64,000 bases of DNA from Mycobacterium sp. DL592 (GCF_011694515.1 NZ_CP050192.1:4360421-4424420); one strand, 5' to 3'. Positions 33,272 through 43,072 are shown, counted from the first letter of the stretch. The notes: a model not told the origin generated them from the letters alone. Made by a program: numbers and translations.

Positions 33272-33697
33272 TCATCTGGTGAAGAAGCCGTGCGCATCCT
33301 GGCGGTGCAGCAGATAGATGCCGCCGACGATGAAGACCGAGCCGACGATTCCGGTGACCGCGAAGGTCACCGCCGGCACCGGTTCGCGGGGTACCGAGAA
33401 CAGGCTCACCGTGGTGTAGATGACGGTGGCGACGCCGCCGCCGGTGAGCGCTGTGCGGGTCCACCGGTAGCCCGACCGCATCAGCAGCAGGAACGTGAGC
33501 ACCACCGCGCCCAGCGTCAGCGCGAACACCAGGGTGAGCGCGATGACCACGCTGGTGATGTGGTTGACCGTCACGGCATCGACGACGTAGCCGATCAGGA
33601 GCAACACCAGGGCGACCAGCCAGAGCCAGAACCCGGTGTCGACGTCGGTCGGCCGCGCCGGTGCGCCCGAGGGCGGCTGCGGCGTCACGCGAGCCAC
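33272..33697 (-). CDS. Membrane protein overlapping hemB (Rv0513-like)
   Basis: A 141-aa protein with four predicted helices starting at about residue 22 and a Pro-rich N-terminus. It overlaps the 3' end of hemB by 13 bp, which points to coupled expression. Position matches Rv0513 from memory. Function unknown. Confidence 0.77.
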   Translation of the reverse strand: MARVTPQPPSGAPARPTDVDTGFWLWLVALVLLLIGYVVDAVTVNHITSVVIALTLVFALTLGAVVLTFLLLMRSGYRWTRTALTGGGVATVIYTTVSLFSVPREPVPAVTFAVTGIVGSVFIVGGIYLLHRQDAHGFFTR

Positions 33698-34665
33698 CCT
33701 GCGGCGTCGGCGGCCCAGTAGGTGAGCACGATGTCGGCCCCGGCTCGCCGGATGCCGATCAGCGACTCCAGCGCGGCGGCGCGGCCGTCGATCCAGCCGT
33801 TGGCCGCGGCGGCGCTGATCATCGCGTACTCACCCGAGACCTGGTAGGCGGCCACCGGCACCGGCGACACCTCGGCGGCGGCGCGCACGATGTCGAGGTA
33901 GGCCATCGCAGGTTTGACCATCACGATGTCGGCACCCTCGTCGAGGTCGAGTTCGATCTCGCGCAACGCTTCTCGCGCGTTACCGCTGTCCTGCTGGTAG
34001 GTGCGCCGATCGCCCTGCAGGCTGGAGGCGACAGCTTCGCGGAACGGGCCGTAAAACGCCGACGAGAACTTGGCGGCGTAGGCCAGGATCACCACATCGG
34101 TGAAGCCGGCGGCGTCGAGACCGTCGCGGATCGCGGCGACCTGACCGTCCATCATGCCGCTGGGGCCCACCACATGGGCACCCGATTCAGCTTGGGCGAC
34201 AGCCAGTTTCACGTACTGCGCGTTGGTGGTGTCGTTATCGACACGGCCGCGGGCATCGAGCACACCGCAGTGGCCGTGGTCGGTGAACTCGTCCAGACAG
34301 GTGTCGGCCATCAGCACGGTGTCGTGACCGAGGTCCTTGGCCAGATCGCGGAGTGCGACGTTGAGGATCCCGTCGGGACTCACACCGCACGATCCCAGAG
34401 CGTCCTTGTCCTCGTCGCGGGGCACCCCGAACAGCATGAGTCCGCCGACGCCGGCTTCGACAGCCTCGGCCGCCGCACGGCGCAGCGAATCACGGGTGTG
34501 CTGCACCACGCCAGGCATGGACGCTATCGGGCGAGGCTCGTCGATGCCATCGGCGACGAACATCGGAAGCACCAGATGCCGCGGCTCCAGCGATGTTTGG
34601 GCTACCAAACGGCGCAGGGCCGGGGTCGAACGCAACCGGCGTGGGCGGTGCCTGGGGAAAGTCAT
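33685..34665 (-). CDS. hemB: Delta-aminolevulinic acid dehydratase (porphobilinogen synthase)
   Basis: A 326-aa class I aldolase-type enzyme condensing two 5-aminolevulinate molecules to porphobilinogen. The two Schiff-base-region lysines are K199 (AYAAKFSSAFYGP) and K251 (VMVKPAMAY). The metal site reads DTCLDEFTDHGHCG: C123 and C133 are present, but the third cysteine of the zinc enzymes is an aspartate, so zinc binding may be altered. It is the fourth heme gene in the run hemA-hemC-hemD-hemB, 14 bp after hemD. Confidence 0.97.
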   Translation of the reverse strand: MTFPRHRPRRLRSTPALRRLVAQTSLEPRHLVLPMFVADGIDEPRPIASMPGVVQHTRDSLRRAAAEAVEAGVGGLMLFGVPRDEDKDALGSCGVSPDGILNVALRDLAKDLGHDTVLMADTCLDEFTDHGHCGVLDARGRVDNDTTNAQYVKLAVAQAESGAHVVGPSGMMDGQVAAIRDGLDAAGFTDVVILAYAAKFSSAFYGPFREAVASSLQGDRRTYQQDSGNAREALREIELDLDEGADIVMVKPAMAYLDIVRAAAEVSPVPVAAYQVSGEYAMISAAAANGWIDGRAAALESLIGIRRAGADIVLTYWAADAAGWLA

Positions 34666-34679
34666 GTACCGGCTTTCGA

Positions 34680-36371
34680 TTAGCGGCGGCGACTCTTCTT
34701 GCGCGGCGGCGGCAGGGCACCCTCGGCGCGAAGCCGGGCGGCGTGCTCGGCGAGCGCGTCGACCAGCGGTCCCACCGCGGCCGTCTCCGGCTGAACGTCG
34801 ACCCTCAGACCGAATTCGGCAGCGGTCTCGGCGGTCTTGGGCCCGATACACGCCACGATGGTCCGGGCGTGCGGCTTACCGGCGATGCCGACGAGGTTGC
34901 GCACCGTCGAGCTGGAGGTGAAGCAGACGGCGTCGAACCCGCCGGTCTTGATCATCTCGCGGGTGTCGGCCGGCGGCGGTGCGGCACGCACGGTGCGGTA
35001 GGCGGTGACATCCTCGATCTCCCAGCCACGTTCACGAAGCCCCTCGGCCAGCGTCTCGGTGGCGATGTCGGCGCGCGGCAGCAGCACCCGGTTGACCGGA
35101 TCGAAAATGCTGTCGTACTCGGGGAATTCGTCGAGCAGGCCCAGTGAGGACTGCTCGCCGGACGGAATCAGCTCGGGGCTCACACCGAAGGCCCGCACAC
35201 GGTCCGCGGTGGACTCGCCGACACAGGCGATCTTCACACCCGAGAACGCCCGCGCGTCCAGACCGAACTCGCCGAACTTCTCCCACACCGCGCGAACGGC
35301 GTTGGTCGAGGTGAACACCACCCACTGGTAGCGACCGTCCACCAAACCCTTGACGGCCCTTTCCATCTGGGCCGGGCTGCGCGGCGGCTCCACGGCGATG
35401 GTGGGCACCTCGATCGGCAGCGCACCGTGGCCGACCAGCCGGTCGCTCATCTCACCGGCCTGATCCTTGGTGCGCGGCACCAGCACGGTCCAGCCGTACA
35501 GGGCGCGGCTCTCCCACCAGTTCAGCTTGGCGCGGTGGGCCACGGTCTTGCCGATGGTGACCACCAGCGTGCCGGTCAGCGGACCGGCCGGGTCGTTACC
35601 GCCGGCCAGCGTGGCGCGATCCAGCAAGCCGGCCAGGGTGGTCTCCACCGAACGCTGCCCGCACGTGGTGCCGTTGCAGGTGACCACGCACGGGGTGGCG
35701 TCGGCCAGGCCGTACTCGATCAGGGTGCGGGCGGCCTCGGGAAGATGCGACGCGGTCGCGGTCAGGATCAGCGGGCCGGGCGCGGCGGCCAGCGCCGCCC
35801 AGTCCACCTCGCCACGGACGTCGGCGACAGTGTGCGCCGATCCCAGCGGCAGGCCTGCGTAGGTGGGCACCGCGCTGGTGGCTGGCAGCCCGGGCACGAT
35901 CTCGAACTCGGCGTGGGCCCTGGCGACCGCATTGACCTCGGTGATGACCGCATCCACCGACAGCGGGTCACCGGCGACCAGACGCACGACGTCGAAGCCG
36001 GCCTTGGCCTCGGCGACCAGGATCTTGGCCACCTCGGCGGGGTCGCCGAGCGCGGGCCGGATGTCGGGGCCGACAGACACCACCGGCGGGGCGATCTCGT
36101 CGGCGACGGGGCCGTCGGAATCCTGGCCGGGAACCTGCTCGCGCGACGCGCCCTTTTCCGGCGCCAGGGCCGGACCGGAGGCGGGCGGCAGGTCGATGCC
36201 GACCACGTTGAGCACGGCCTGGGGCACGTCGGGATCGGTGAAGACCAGCGCCGCATTGGCGAGCACAGTTCGGGCACGCGTCGTCAGCAGGTTGGGGTCA
36301 CCAGGACCCGAACCGACGAACGTGATGTGTCCCGGCTTCGCCTTGCGTCGCCCGCTACCGTGGCCAGTCAT
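34680..36371 (-). CDS. hemD: Fused uroporphyrinogen-III C-methyltransferase / uroporphyrinogen-III synthase
   Basis: A 563-aa two-domain protein. Residues 15-260 are a SUMT/CobA-like methyltransferase region with VGSGPGDPNLLT and VRLVAGDPLSVD, containing a variable insert at about 60-95. Residues 310-550 form the HemD domain (LVPRTKDQAGEMSD, VVFTSTNAVRAVWEKF, VCFTSSSTVRNLVG, IGPKTAETA). HemD closes hydroxymethylbilane to uroporphyrinogen III; the methyltransferase part is degenerate compared with active CobA and may not be catalytic. The C-terminus is basic (PPPRKKSRRR). It starts 4 bp after the hemC stop. Confidence 0.95.
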   Translation of the reverse strand: MTGHGSGRRKAKPGHITFVGSGPGDPNLLTTRARTVLANAALVFTDPDVPQAVLNVVGIDLPPASGPALAPEKGASREQVPGQDSDGPVADEIAPPVVSVGPDIRPALGDPAEVAKILVAEAKAGFDVVRLVAGDPLSVDAVITEVNAVARAHAEFEIVPGLPATSAVPTYAGLPLGSAHTVADVRGEVDWAALAAAPGPLILTATASHLPEAARTLIEYGLADATPCVVTCNGTTCGQRSVETTLAGLLDRATLAGGNDPAGPLTGTLVVTIGKTVAHRAKLNWWESRALYGWTVLVPRTKDQAGEMSDRLVGHGALPIEVPTIAVEPPRSPAQMERAVKGLVDGRYQWVVFTSTNAVRAVWEKFGEFGLDARAFSGVKIACVGESTADRVRAFGVSPELIPSGEQSSLGLLDEFPEYDSIFDPVNRVLLPRADIATETLAEGLRERGWEIEDVTAYRTVRAAPPPADTREMIKTGGFDAVCFTSSSTVRNLVGIAGKPHARTIVACIGPKTAETAAEFGLRVDVQPETAAVGPLVDALAEHAARLRAEGALPPPRKKSRRR

Positions 36372-36375
36372 CGCT

Positions 36376-37347
36376 TCACTCCCGCTCCACCGCTCCATCG
36401 CGGAGTTCGTTCGACATGACTTCGCGCGCACCGAGCTCGAACAACTCCGCGGCGACCGAGAGCCCCAGCTCTGCGGACCGGCCCGGCGTTCCGATTCCGG
36501 ACGCACGGATCACGTCGGATCCGTCTGCCGCCGCCACGCAGGCGCGCAGCGACAGCTCGTCGAAGATCCGGCCGTCGTCATCAATGGACTCGACCACCTC
36601 GGCGATCGCTCCCACGGGTGCCGAACACCCGGCCTCCAGTTTGGCGAGCAGGGCACGCTCGGCGGTGACTGCGGCGCGGGTGTCGGGGTCATCCAACTCC
36701 GCCAACAGCGCCGCAAGCCCGGTGTCGCTCGCGCGGCACTCGACCGCAAGCGCACCTTGAGCCGGCGCTGGCAACATCTGCACCGGCTCCAGCGTCTCGG
36801 TGACATCGCCTAGTCGTCCGATGCGGGCCAGCCCCGCCCGGGCTACCACGATGGCGTCGAGATCACCGCTGCTTACCCTGTTCAACCTGGTATCTAGGTT
36901 GCCTCTTAGGGGGCGGATTTCCAAACCGAGACCCAGTGCTTTAAGCTGCGCGGCCCTGCGCACGGACGAAGTGCCGATCACCGACCCGACTGGCAACTCC
37001 CCCAAAACCATGCCGTCACGGGCGACCAGGGCGTCGCGCGGGTCCTCCCGGCGCGGAATCGCGGCGATGACGAAGCGGTCATCCGGGGCTGTCGGCAAAT
37101 CCTTGTAGGAGTGCACGGCCATATCGACGCGGCCGTCGGCGATCGCCTCCCGCAGTGCGGCGGTGAACACCCCCACCCCGATCTCGGCGACCGGTTGCTG
37201 CGAGCGGTCACCGTCGGTGCTGATGATCACCAGCTCGGCGCGGCGTCCGCGCCCGATGAGCTCGTCTCTGATGGTTCCGGCCTGGGTGGTCGCCAGCAGG
37301 CTGCCCCGGGTGCCGATCCTGATGACCGTGTCGTCCTTGCCGGCCAA
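36376..37347 (-). CDS. hemC: Porphobilinogen deaminase
   Basis: A 323-aa hydroxymethylbilane synthase. The catalytic aspartate is D83 (SYKDLPT) and the dipyrromethane cofactor cysteine is C241 ([11 protein letters not shown]). It polymerises four porphobilinogens. Codons 133-161 (36865-36951), covering the conserved LRGNLDTR loop, are unlike the rest of the gene: CTT, AAA, GCA, CTA, AGA, CTA, AGG, TTG, AGG and GTA appear together in a gene otherwise strongly G/C at third positions. It lies 5 bp downstream of hemA. Confidence 0.97.
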   Translation of the reverse strand: MAGKDDTVIRIGTRGSLLATTQAGTIRDELIGRGRRAELVIISTDGDRSQQPVAEIGVGVFTAALREAIADGRVDMAVHSYKDLPTAPDDRFVIAAIPRREDPRDALVARDGMVLGELPVGSVIGTSSVRRAAQLKALGLGLEIRPLRGNLDTRLNRVSSGDLDAIVVARAGLARIGRLGDVTETLEPVQMLPAPAQGALAVECRASDTGLAALLAELDDPDTRAAVTAERALLAKLEAGCSAPVGAIAEVVESIDDDGRIFDELSLRACVAAADGSDVIRASGIGTPGRSAELGLSVAAELFELGAREVMSNELRDGAVERE

Positions 37348-37352
37348 GCGTC

Positions 37353-38723
37353 CTACTCGGTGTGTTCGGGCAGACCGGAATCGAATTCCGGTGTGATCAA
37401 AGGCAGTTCACCGGCGGCCACGGCGTCGACGGCTTGCGGATCCAGTTCGAAAAGCTCCCGCAGCGCTTCGGCGTAGGTGTCGCCGCCGGGCGCGCTGGCC
37501 AGTTGCTTGACCCGTACCGTCGGGGCGTGCAGCAGCTTGTCGACCACCCGACGCACGGTGCGGGCGACCTCGTCGCGCTGGGCGTCGTCCAAGCCGGGAA
37601 GCCGGTGATCGAGCCGCAGCAGCTCGGACTCCACAACGTCGGCGGCGCGCTGGCGCAGGGCGGTGACCGTCGGGGTGACCTCGGCCATCCGCTGGCCGGC
37701 CAGATAGGCAGCAACCTCGGCAGCGACGATCTGGCGGGCCGCTTCGGCGTCGGTGGCCGCGGCGCGGGCCGACGGTTCGCGCTGCACCCGATCCATGTCG
37801 ATGACGGAAACGCCGGGCAGCCCGGCAACGGCGGGGTCGACATCGCGGGGCATGCCCAGGTCACACAGCACCAGCGGGGCCGCGGCCTCGTCACGCTGCG
37901 TCGCGGCCAGCGCGTGGTGCACATCGGCCAGCGAGACGACCGGCCGCACCGCGCCGGTGCAGCTGACCACCACGTCGGCGGCGGCCAGCGCGGTCGGCAG
38001 ATCCTCCAGCGTCAGAGCCACGGCGCCGACACCCTGCTCGCGGATGGATTCGGCCAGCCGCTGCGCGCGGGGCAGCGAGCGGTTGACGACGTGGATGTGG
38101 GTGACCCCGGCGCGCACCAGGTGCGCCACCGACAGCCCGCCCATCGAACCCGCGCCGACCACGGCCGCGCTGCGGCCCGCCAGGCCGTTGCCGAGCCGGG
38201 CGCCCGCGATATCGAGGGCCACCGAGACCACGCTGGCGCCCGCGGCGTCGATCGCGGTCTCCGAATGCACACGCTTGCCCACCGAGAGCGCCCGCTGAGC
38301 CAGGTCGTGCAGGACGCGGCCGACCGTGCGGTTGGCTTCGGCGCTCGCGTAGGCGCGGCGGACCTGGCCGAGCACCTGCTGCTCACCGATCACCGCGCTG
38401 TCCAGTCCGCTCGCCACCGCGAAGAGGTGCTCGACGGCGGCCTCGCTGTAGCGGACGTAGGCGTACTTGGTGAGGTCGCCCATCGACATCCCGGAATGCT
38501 CGGCGAGCACCTGGCCGATGGCCGACAGGCCGCCGTGGAAGGCGTCGACCACCGCGTAGACCTCGACCCGGTTGCAGGTCGACAGCACCATGGCCTCGGT
38601 CACCAGCGGGGACTGCAGCACCTGGTCGATGATTTTGACCTGGTCGGACTCGTCGGTCGACAGCTGTTCGAGCACGGAGACCGGAGCGCTTCGATGCGAC
38701 ACCCCGAAGAGCAGGACGCTCAC
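37353..38723 (-). CDS. hemA: Glutamyl-tRNA reductase
   Basis: A 456-aa enzyme that reduces glutamyl-tRNA to glutamate-1-semialdehyde with NADPH, the entry step of the C5 heme pathway; HemL in this window does the next step. The catalytic cysteine is C50 in [10 protein letters not shown], the NADPH fold shows VVGAGSMGG, and the helical C-terminus has [17 protein letters not shown]. The start is a GTG. HemA is the usual control point of the pathway; no regulatory site was recognised in the 106 bp upstream. Confidence 0.97.
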   Translation of the reverse strand: MSVLLFGVSHRSAPVSVLEQLSTDESDQVKIIDQVLQSPLVTEAMVLSTCNRVEVYAVVDAFHGGLSAIGQVLAEHSGMSMGDLTKYAYVRYSEAAVEHLFAVASGLDSAVIGEQQVLGQVRRAYASAEANRTVGRVLHDLAQRALSVGKRVHSETAIDAAGASVVSVALDIAGARLGNGLAGRSAAVVGAGSMGGLSVAHLVRAGVTHIHVVNRSLPRAQRLAESIREQGVGAVALTLEDLPTALAAADVVVSCTGAVRPVVSLADVHHALAATQRDEAAAPLVLCDLGMPRDVDPAVAGLPGVSVIDMDRVQREPSARAAATDAEAARQIVAAEVAAYLAGQRMAEVTPTVTALRQRAADVVESELLRLDHRLPGLDDAQRDEVARTVRRVVDKLLHAPTVRVKQLASAPGGDTYAEALRELFELDPQAVDAVAAGELPLITPEFDSGLPEHTE

Positions 38724-38829
38724 GGCACGATCACCTGGCCCGCTCCCTTGCTGTCACGCCAATGTCCGTTAGTGAAACTTACTTCCACGGTAATCGGTGC
38801 GCAGGCGGCTGACCAAATTGTCCGGCTGT

Positions 38830-39090
38830 TCATCCCTCGGCCAAATCGGCCCGCAACCGTGCCTCGTCGACGTCCCAGTAGCTGTGCTCCCTGCCGTCGA
38901 GCAGAACGACGGGCAGCCGGTCGCCGAACTCGGCGCGCAGCGCGCTGTCCCCGGCGGCCGCGGCCGCGTCCACATCCACGCTGGACAGCTCAAAGCCGAG
39001 CTCGGCGGCCAGCTTCGTCAGCTGTGCGTGCACCCGCTCGCAGATGCTGCACCCGGCGCGGGTCAGCAGTTCGACATGTCGGCGGCTCAT
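38830..39090 (-). CDS. Glutaredoxin-like protein (Rv0508)
   Basis: An 86-aa thioredoxin-fold protein with the redox motif C-S-I-C in [14 protein letters not shown]. The usual cis-Pro region is [10 protein letters not shown]. The ATG at 39090 is used; an upstream extension is not conserved. It precedes hemA on the same strand by 106 bp and is divergent from serB1 with only 31 bp between starts. Confidence 0.87.
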   Translation of the reverse strand: MSRRHVELLTRAGCSICERVHAQLTKLAAELGFELSSVDVDAAAAAGDSALRAEFGDRLPVVLLDGREHSYWDVDEARLRADLAEG

Positions 39091-39121
39091 CCCAACGAGT
39101 GTCGCAGTTAGGGTTAGTGCC

Positions 39122-40069
39122 ATGGGTTCCGGGGACTACGACCAGGAGCTCGCGGGCCTGGAAGCCGGCCAGGCAAGCGCGCAGCGTGCGGCCGACGAGC
39201 TGGTGGCCGAGCAGGCCAGCGCCGTGGCCCGCGACGCGAGCATGGCCGCGCATCGCGAGCCGGCGCCCGAAGCCGCGCCCGAACCCGGTCCGCCGCCTGC
39301 CGATCTGACCGCCGCTGCGTTCTTCGACGTCGACAACACCCTGGTGCAGGGCTCGTCGCTGGTGCACTTCGGCCGTGGCCTGGCGGCGCGCAAGTACTTC
39401 ACCTACTCCGACATGCTCAAGTTCGTCTACGCGCAGGCGAAGTTCCAGCTGACCGGCCGGGAGAACAGCGACGACGTGGCCGAGGGCCGGCGCAAGGCAC
39501 TGGCGTTCATCGAAGGCCGGTCGGTGGCCGAGCTCGTCGACGTCGGCGAGGAGATCTATGACGAGATCATCGCCGACAAGATCTGGGCGGGCACCCGTGC
39601 GCTGGCCCAGATGCATCTGGATGCGGGCCAGCAGGTGTGGCTGGTCACCGCGACGCCCTACGAGCTGGCCGCCACCATCGCCCGCCGGCTGGGGTTCACC
39701 GGCGCGCTGGGCACTGTCGCGGAGTCCCAGGACGGGGTGTTCACCGGCCGGCTGGTCGGCGACATCCTGCACGGGCTGGGCAAAGCCCACGCCGTGCGTC
39801 AGCTGGCCATCCGCGAGGGCCTCAACCTCAAACGCTGTACCGCCTACTCGGACAGCTACAACGACGTGCCCATGCTGTCGCTGGTCGGCACCGCCGTGGC
39901 GATCAACCCGGACGCCGACCTGCGTGAGCTGGCCCGCGAACGGGGCTGGGAGATCCGCGATTTCCGCACCGCGCGCAAGGCTGCCCGCATCGGGGTGCCC
40001 TCGGCGTTGGCCCTGGGCGCGATCGGCGGGGCGCTGGCCGCCGCGGTGTCCCGCCGGCAGGAGCACTGA
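39122..40069 (+). CDS. serB1: HAD-family phosphoserine phosphatase-like protein SerB1 (Rv0505c)
   Basis: A 315-aa HAD hydrolase (subfamily IB). The nucleophile motif is FFDVDNTLV (D69, D71), motif II is LVTATPYEL and the C-terminal motif contains [11 protein letters not shown]. The first 60 residues are Ala/Glu-rich and probably disordered, and a hydrophobic C-terminal helix (about 288-306) could anchor it. Phosphoserine as substrate is the family label rather than proven. The leader is very short, and TAGGGT about ten bases upstream is a plausible -10 for a near-leaderless message. Confidence 0.88.
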   Translation: MGSGDYDQELAGLEAGQASAQRAADELVAEQASAVARDASMAAHREPAPEAAPEPGPPPADLTAAAFFDVDNTLVQGSSLVHFGRGLAARKYFTYSDMLKFVYAQAKFQLTGRENSDDVAEGRRKALAFIEGRSVAELVDVGEEIYDEIIADKIWAGTRALAQMHLDAGQQVWLVTATPYELAATIARRLGFTGALGTVAESQDGVFTGRLVGDILHGLGKAHAVRQLAIREGLNLKRCTAYSDSYNDVPMLSLVGTAVAINPDADLRELARERGWEIRDFRTARKAARIGVPSALALGAIGGALAAAVSRRQEH

Positions 40070-40117
40070 CGCCAGAGGGCTCAGCGCAGCCGTCAGCCGC
40101 TGCTAGGCTCAAACTCC

Positions 40118-40615
40118 ATGTCCATAGCCAGCGAGATCATCGGCACTCACTTCCGCTACCCGGACTACTACCTGGTGGGGCGAGAGAAGATTCGCGAGTT
40201 CGCCAAGGCCATCCAGACCGACGACCCGGTGCACTTCAGCGAGGAGGCCGCCAAGGCGGCCGGCTACCACGACCTGGTGGCGCCGTTGACCTTCATCGCG
40301 ATCGCGGGCCGTCAGGTACAGCTGGAAATCTTCCGCAATTTCGACGTGGGCATCAACCTGGCCCGGGTTATTCACCGCGATCAGAAGATCAAATACCACC
40401 GCCCGATCGTCGCCGGCGACAAATTGTTCTTCGACTCCTGGCTGGATTCGGTGACCGAATCGCACGGGACCGTCATCAGCGAATTGCGCAGCGAAGTCAC
40501 CGACGAAGAAGGCCGGCCGGTGATGACGACGGTTGTGACGATGATCGGCGAAGCCAACGGCGAGGAAGACAACGCCCAGATCGCGGCCATCGCCGCGGCG
40601 GCGATGCGCGGCTGA
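40118..40615 (+). CDS. MaoC-like (R)-specific hydratase/dehydratase subunit, HadA/UPF0336 type (Rv0504c)
   Basis: A 165-aa single hot-dog domain protein: [40 protein letters not shown], and the FGQNI-like segment replaced by [18 protein letters not shown]. The mycobacterial HadA/HadC subunits of the FAS-II dehydratase have this length and pair with HadB, which supplies the catalytic residues; this separately encoded relative has no known partner here. The stop is one base from the end of the convergent acyltransferase gene. Confidence 0.85.
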   Translation: MSIASEIIGTHFRYPDYYLVGREKIREFAKAIQTDDPVHFSEEAAKAAGYHDLVAPLTFIAIAGRQVQLEIFRNFDVGINLARVIHRDQKIKYHRPIVAGDKLFFDSWLDSVTESHGTVISELRSEVTDEEGRPVMTTVVTMIGEANGEEDNAQIAAIAAAAMRG

Positions 40616-40616
40616 C

Positions 40617-41681
40617 TCAGCCCAGGAACGTGTTGCGGCGCTGAGCCAGCAACTGATACAGCGTCTGCTGGATCGTTTCGCGCACCTGATCGGTGAGTTC
40701 GAAGGTGACCATCGGATCGTCGGCCGCGGATTCGTCGTAGTCTGCGGTCTCGATCGGTGTGCCAAATGCGATGTGCCACTTGGACGGAAGCGGGATCAGC
40801 CCGGCCGGCCCGGCCAACGGGAACAGCGGGGTGATCGGGAAGTACGGCAGCCCGAGGACCCGGGCGAGCAACTTGACGTCGGTCAGCATCGGATAGATCT
40901 CTTCGGAGCCGACGATCGAGCACGGGATGATCGGCGCACCGGTGCGCAGTGCGGCCGAGACGAAACCCCCACGGCCGAAACGCTGCAACTTGTAGCGGTC
41001 CCGGAACTGCTTGCCCAGCCCCTTGTAGCCCTCGGGGAACACCGCGGTCAACTCGCCGCCGGCCAGCAACCGGTTCGCGTCGATGGTGCAGGCCATGGTG
41101 TGGCCCGCCTTGCGGGCGATCGGTCCGAGCATCGGCATGTCGAAGACCATGTCGGCGGCGAGCAGACGCAGGTCGCGATGCGCGGGATGGTGATCATGCA
41201 CGGCGACCGACAGCATCAGGCCGTCGAACGGCAATGTGCCGGCGTGGTTGGCCACCAGCAAGCCCGCACCGTCGTCGGGCAAATTCTCGATCCCGCTGAC
41301 TTCGACCCGGAACCAATTCTCGAAAAAGAACCGCAGCAAAGGCAGCACGAGTGCGTTGTTGAATTGCGGGTCGAAGCCGAACTCGTCGACAACGTAGTCC
41401 CCGGAAAGGCGCTTGCGGAGAAAATCTGCGACAGCGGAAATGCGTTGGGCGAGTTCGTTGGGCTCGCCCTCGGCGCGGCCGATCCCGGCCGCGCCGCGAC
41501 GCGCGTCGATCTCGCGGACGACGGCGGCGATGTCTTCTGCCGAAGCCCTGCTACCCGGATCCGACAGTAGCGAGGGATGCCTGCGCGCCGCGTCAGCCCG
41601 CTGAGAGGCACGGCGCGCGGCCGCCGCTCTCGTCGAATTCGAGTGCAGCGGAATCACTTTCGCTTTTGATTCACCAGCCAC
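40617..41681 (-). CDS. PlsC-type acyltransferase (Rv0502)
   Basis: A 354-aa membrane-associated acyltransferase. The first about 110 residues are Arg/Ala-rich and not conserved. The acyltransferase blocks are NHAGTLPFDG (HX4D), FPEGYKG and IIPCSIVGSEE. It resembles 1-acylglycerol-3-phosphate acyltransferases of phospholipid synthesis, but the acceptor is not known. It is the last gene of the galE2-containing minus-strand run, 30 bp after the SDR. Confidence 0.88.
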   Translation of the reverse strand: MAGESKAKVIPLHSNSTRAAAARRASQRADAARRHPSLLSDPGSRASAEDIAAVVREIDARRGAAGIGRAEGEPNELAQRISAVADFLRKRLSGDYVVDEFGFDPQFNNALVLPLLRFFFENWFRVEVSGIENLPDDGAGLLVANHAGTLPFDGLMLSVAVHDHHPAHRDLRLLAADMVFDMPMLGPIARKAGHTMACTIDANRLLAGGELTAVFPEGYKGLGKQFRDRYKLQRFGRGGFVSAALRTGAPIIPCSIVGSEEIYPMLTDVKLLARVLGLPYFPITPLFPLAGPAGLIPLPSKWHIAFGTPIETADYDESAADDPMVTFELTDQVRETIQQTLYQLLAQRRNTFLG

Positions 41682-41711
41682 TGCAGTTACCTCCTCCCCA
41701 ACATCACACTG

Positions 41712-42785
41712 TCAGCCACCCCACCGCTGCGCGACGGCGACCGCGCGGCTCTCCACTGAGCGTACCCATTTCGGGTCGATGATCGGAGTCAAACCCCGGC
41801 CGCGCACGTAGTCGTCGAACGCTTCCATCGTCGTCCACTTCGGCGCAAAACCCAACTCGGCGCGCATTCGAGTGGTGTCCATGACCCGGCCGTAACTCAG
41901 CCATTCCATCTGATCGCGATTGAGGTCGGAGGTCCGGGTGGCCCGTCGCAACGAATCCATCGCCCACACCCCCACGCTGGGTACCGGAAGCGCAATGCGC
42001 CCGGAGCGCCGAATCGCCTGCGACATCATGATGATCCCGTCGGCCCCGACGTTGAACGTGCCCGGCTTGCCCGCCGTCGTAGCCCGCTCCAGGGCACCGA
42101 GCGCGTCCTGTTCGTGCAGCAGCTGCAGCCGGGCGTCGTGGCCGAGCACGGTCGGCACCAGCGGGCCGGCCAGATAGCGCGACAGGGCGGTGTCCATCGC
42201 GGGGCCGATCATGTTGGCCAGCCGCAGGATCGTCACGGCGATGTCGGGCCGCCGCCGGCCCAGACCGCGGGCGTAGCCCTCGATGTCGATGCTGTCGCGG
42301 GCAAAACCCTCGCCCGGCGGCCGGCGGCTGCTGCTGTCCTCGGTGTAGACCACCGGGTCATGCGGATGCGAGCCGTAGACCTCCGAGGTGGACTTGAGGA
42401 TCACCCGTCGCACCGACGGCGCCTTCTGGCAGGCGGCGAACAGCTGCATCGCGCCCATCACGTTGATTTCCTTCAACGTGGCGCGGCCGCCGGAGCGGGG
42501 TGCGTACGAGGCCGCGGCAGCATGCACCACGGTGTCGACGTCCCCATTTCGAATCACCTTGGCGATGAAGGGGTTCCTGATGTCGGCGCGGACGAATTCA
42601 GCGCGGCCCATCCGGCGGAGCAGGTCCTTGCTGGGGGCGATGGCGTCGACAGCGATGACCTTGTTGATCATCGGGTTCTGCACCAAACGCGCCGTCAGAT
42701 AGCCACCGAGGAAACGGCAGGCACCCGTGACCAGCACCACCTTGGGGTAGTGCGGTAACTCCGTGTCGGTGCCGCCGGATTCCAT
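41712..42785 (-). CDS. galE2: SDR-type NAD-binding protein (GalE2-like, Rv0501), apparently lacking catalytic residues
   Basis: A 357-aa extended-SDR protein. The dinucleotide loop reads VTGACRFLGG (G21, R24, G27), with arginine in place of the middle glycine. The catalytic Y-x3-K is not seen; the region where it should lie reads RDSIDIEGYARGLGRR. It may bind a nucleotide without epimerase activity, or act as an atypical reductase. Neighbours are bS22 upstream and the acyltransferase downstream, as in M. tuberculosis. Confidence 0.87.
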   Translation of the reverse strand: MESGGTDTELPHYPKVVLVTGACRFLGGYLTARLVQNPMINKVIAVDAIAPSKDLLRRMGRAEFVRADIRNPFIAKVIRNGDVDTVVHAAAASYAPRSGGRATLKEINVMGAMQLFAACQKAPSVRRVILKSTSEVYGSHPHDPVVYTEDSSSRRPPGEGFARDSIDIEGYARGLGRRRPDIAVTILRLANMIGPAMDTALSRYLAGPLVPTVLGHDARLQLLHEQDALGALERATTAGKPGTFNVGADGIIMMSQAIRRSGRIALPVPSVGVWAMDSLRRATRTSDLNRDQMEWLSYGRVMDTTRMRAELGFAPKWTTMEAFDDYVRGRGLTPIIDPKWVRSVESRAVAVAQRWGG

Positions 42786-42855
42786 CTGCCCACCCTATCG
42801 GGCCGATCCCGGCCCGGCAGGGCGCGGCGAGCCGGGCGGTGTGCCCGGCAGGCGA

Positions 42856-42957
42856 CTACTTGCCCAGTTTTCTGCGCTGAACCCGGGTACGACGCAGCAG
42901 CTTGCGGTGCTTCTTCTTCGACATGCGCTTACGCCGCTTCTTGATGACTGAACCCAT
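42856..42957 (-). CDS. Small ribosomal subunit protein bS22 (33 aa, AURKAIP1/COX24-like)
   Basis: A 33-codon gene between galE2-like and the HTH gene. The product is almost all basic: it begins [20 protein letters not shown] and ends VQRRKLGK, with only about ten uncharged residues. It matches the actinobacterial protein found on the M. smegmatis 30S subunit as bS22, named Rv0500B in M. tuberculosis. It is far below usual ORF length cut-offs and is often missed. No ribosomal-protein operon is nearby. Confidence 0.95.
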
Positions 42958-43072
42958 GAAATCCGTTACCTAAGTCCTCGCAGTGCCCGCGTCAGCGCGG
43001 GCTTGTCTCTCGTCCCGGTCACCTTACCTAAGCAGGTGGGGGGAACGGAAAACGGCCTCGTTTGGCCCGGCG

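Noticed and set aside
38724..38829. Rex-type redox operator upstream of hemA
   Set aside because: The region has TTAGTGAAACTTACTT but no symmetrical TGTGA-N-TCACA-like site, so no regulator can be assigned.
37362..39308. 648-aa plus-strand frame antisense to hemA
   Set aside because: No domain, and it would cover hemA and the glutaredoxin-like gene, both with intact motifs.
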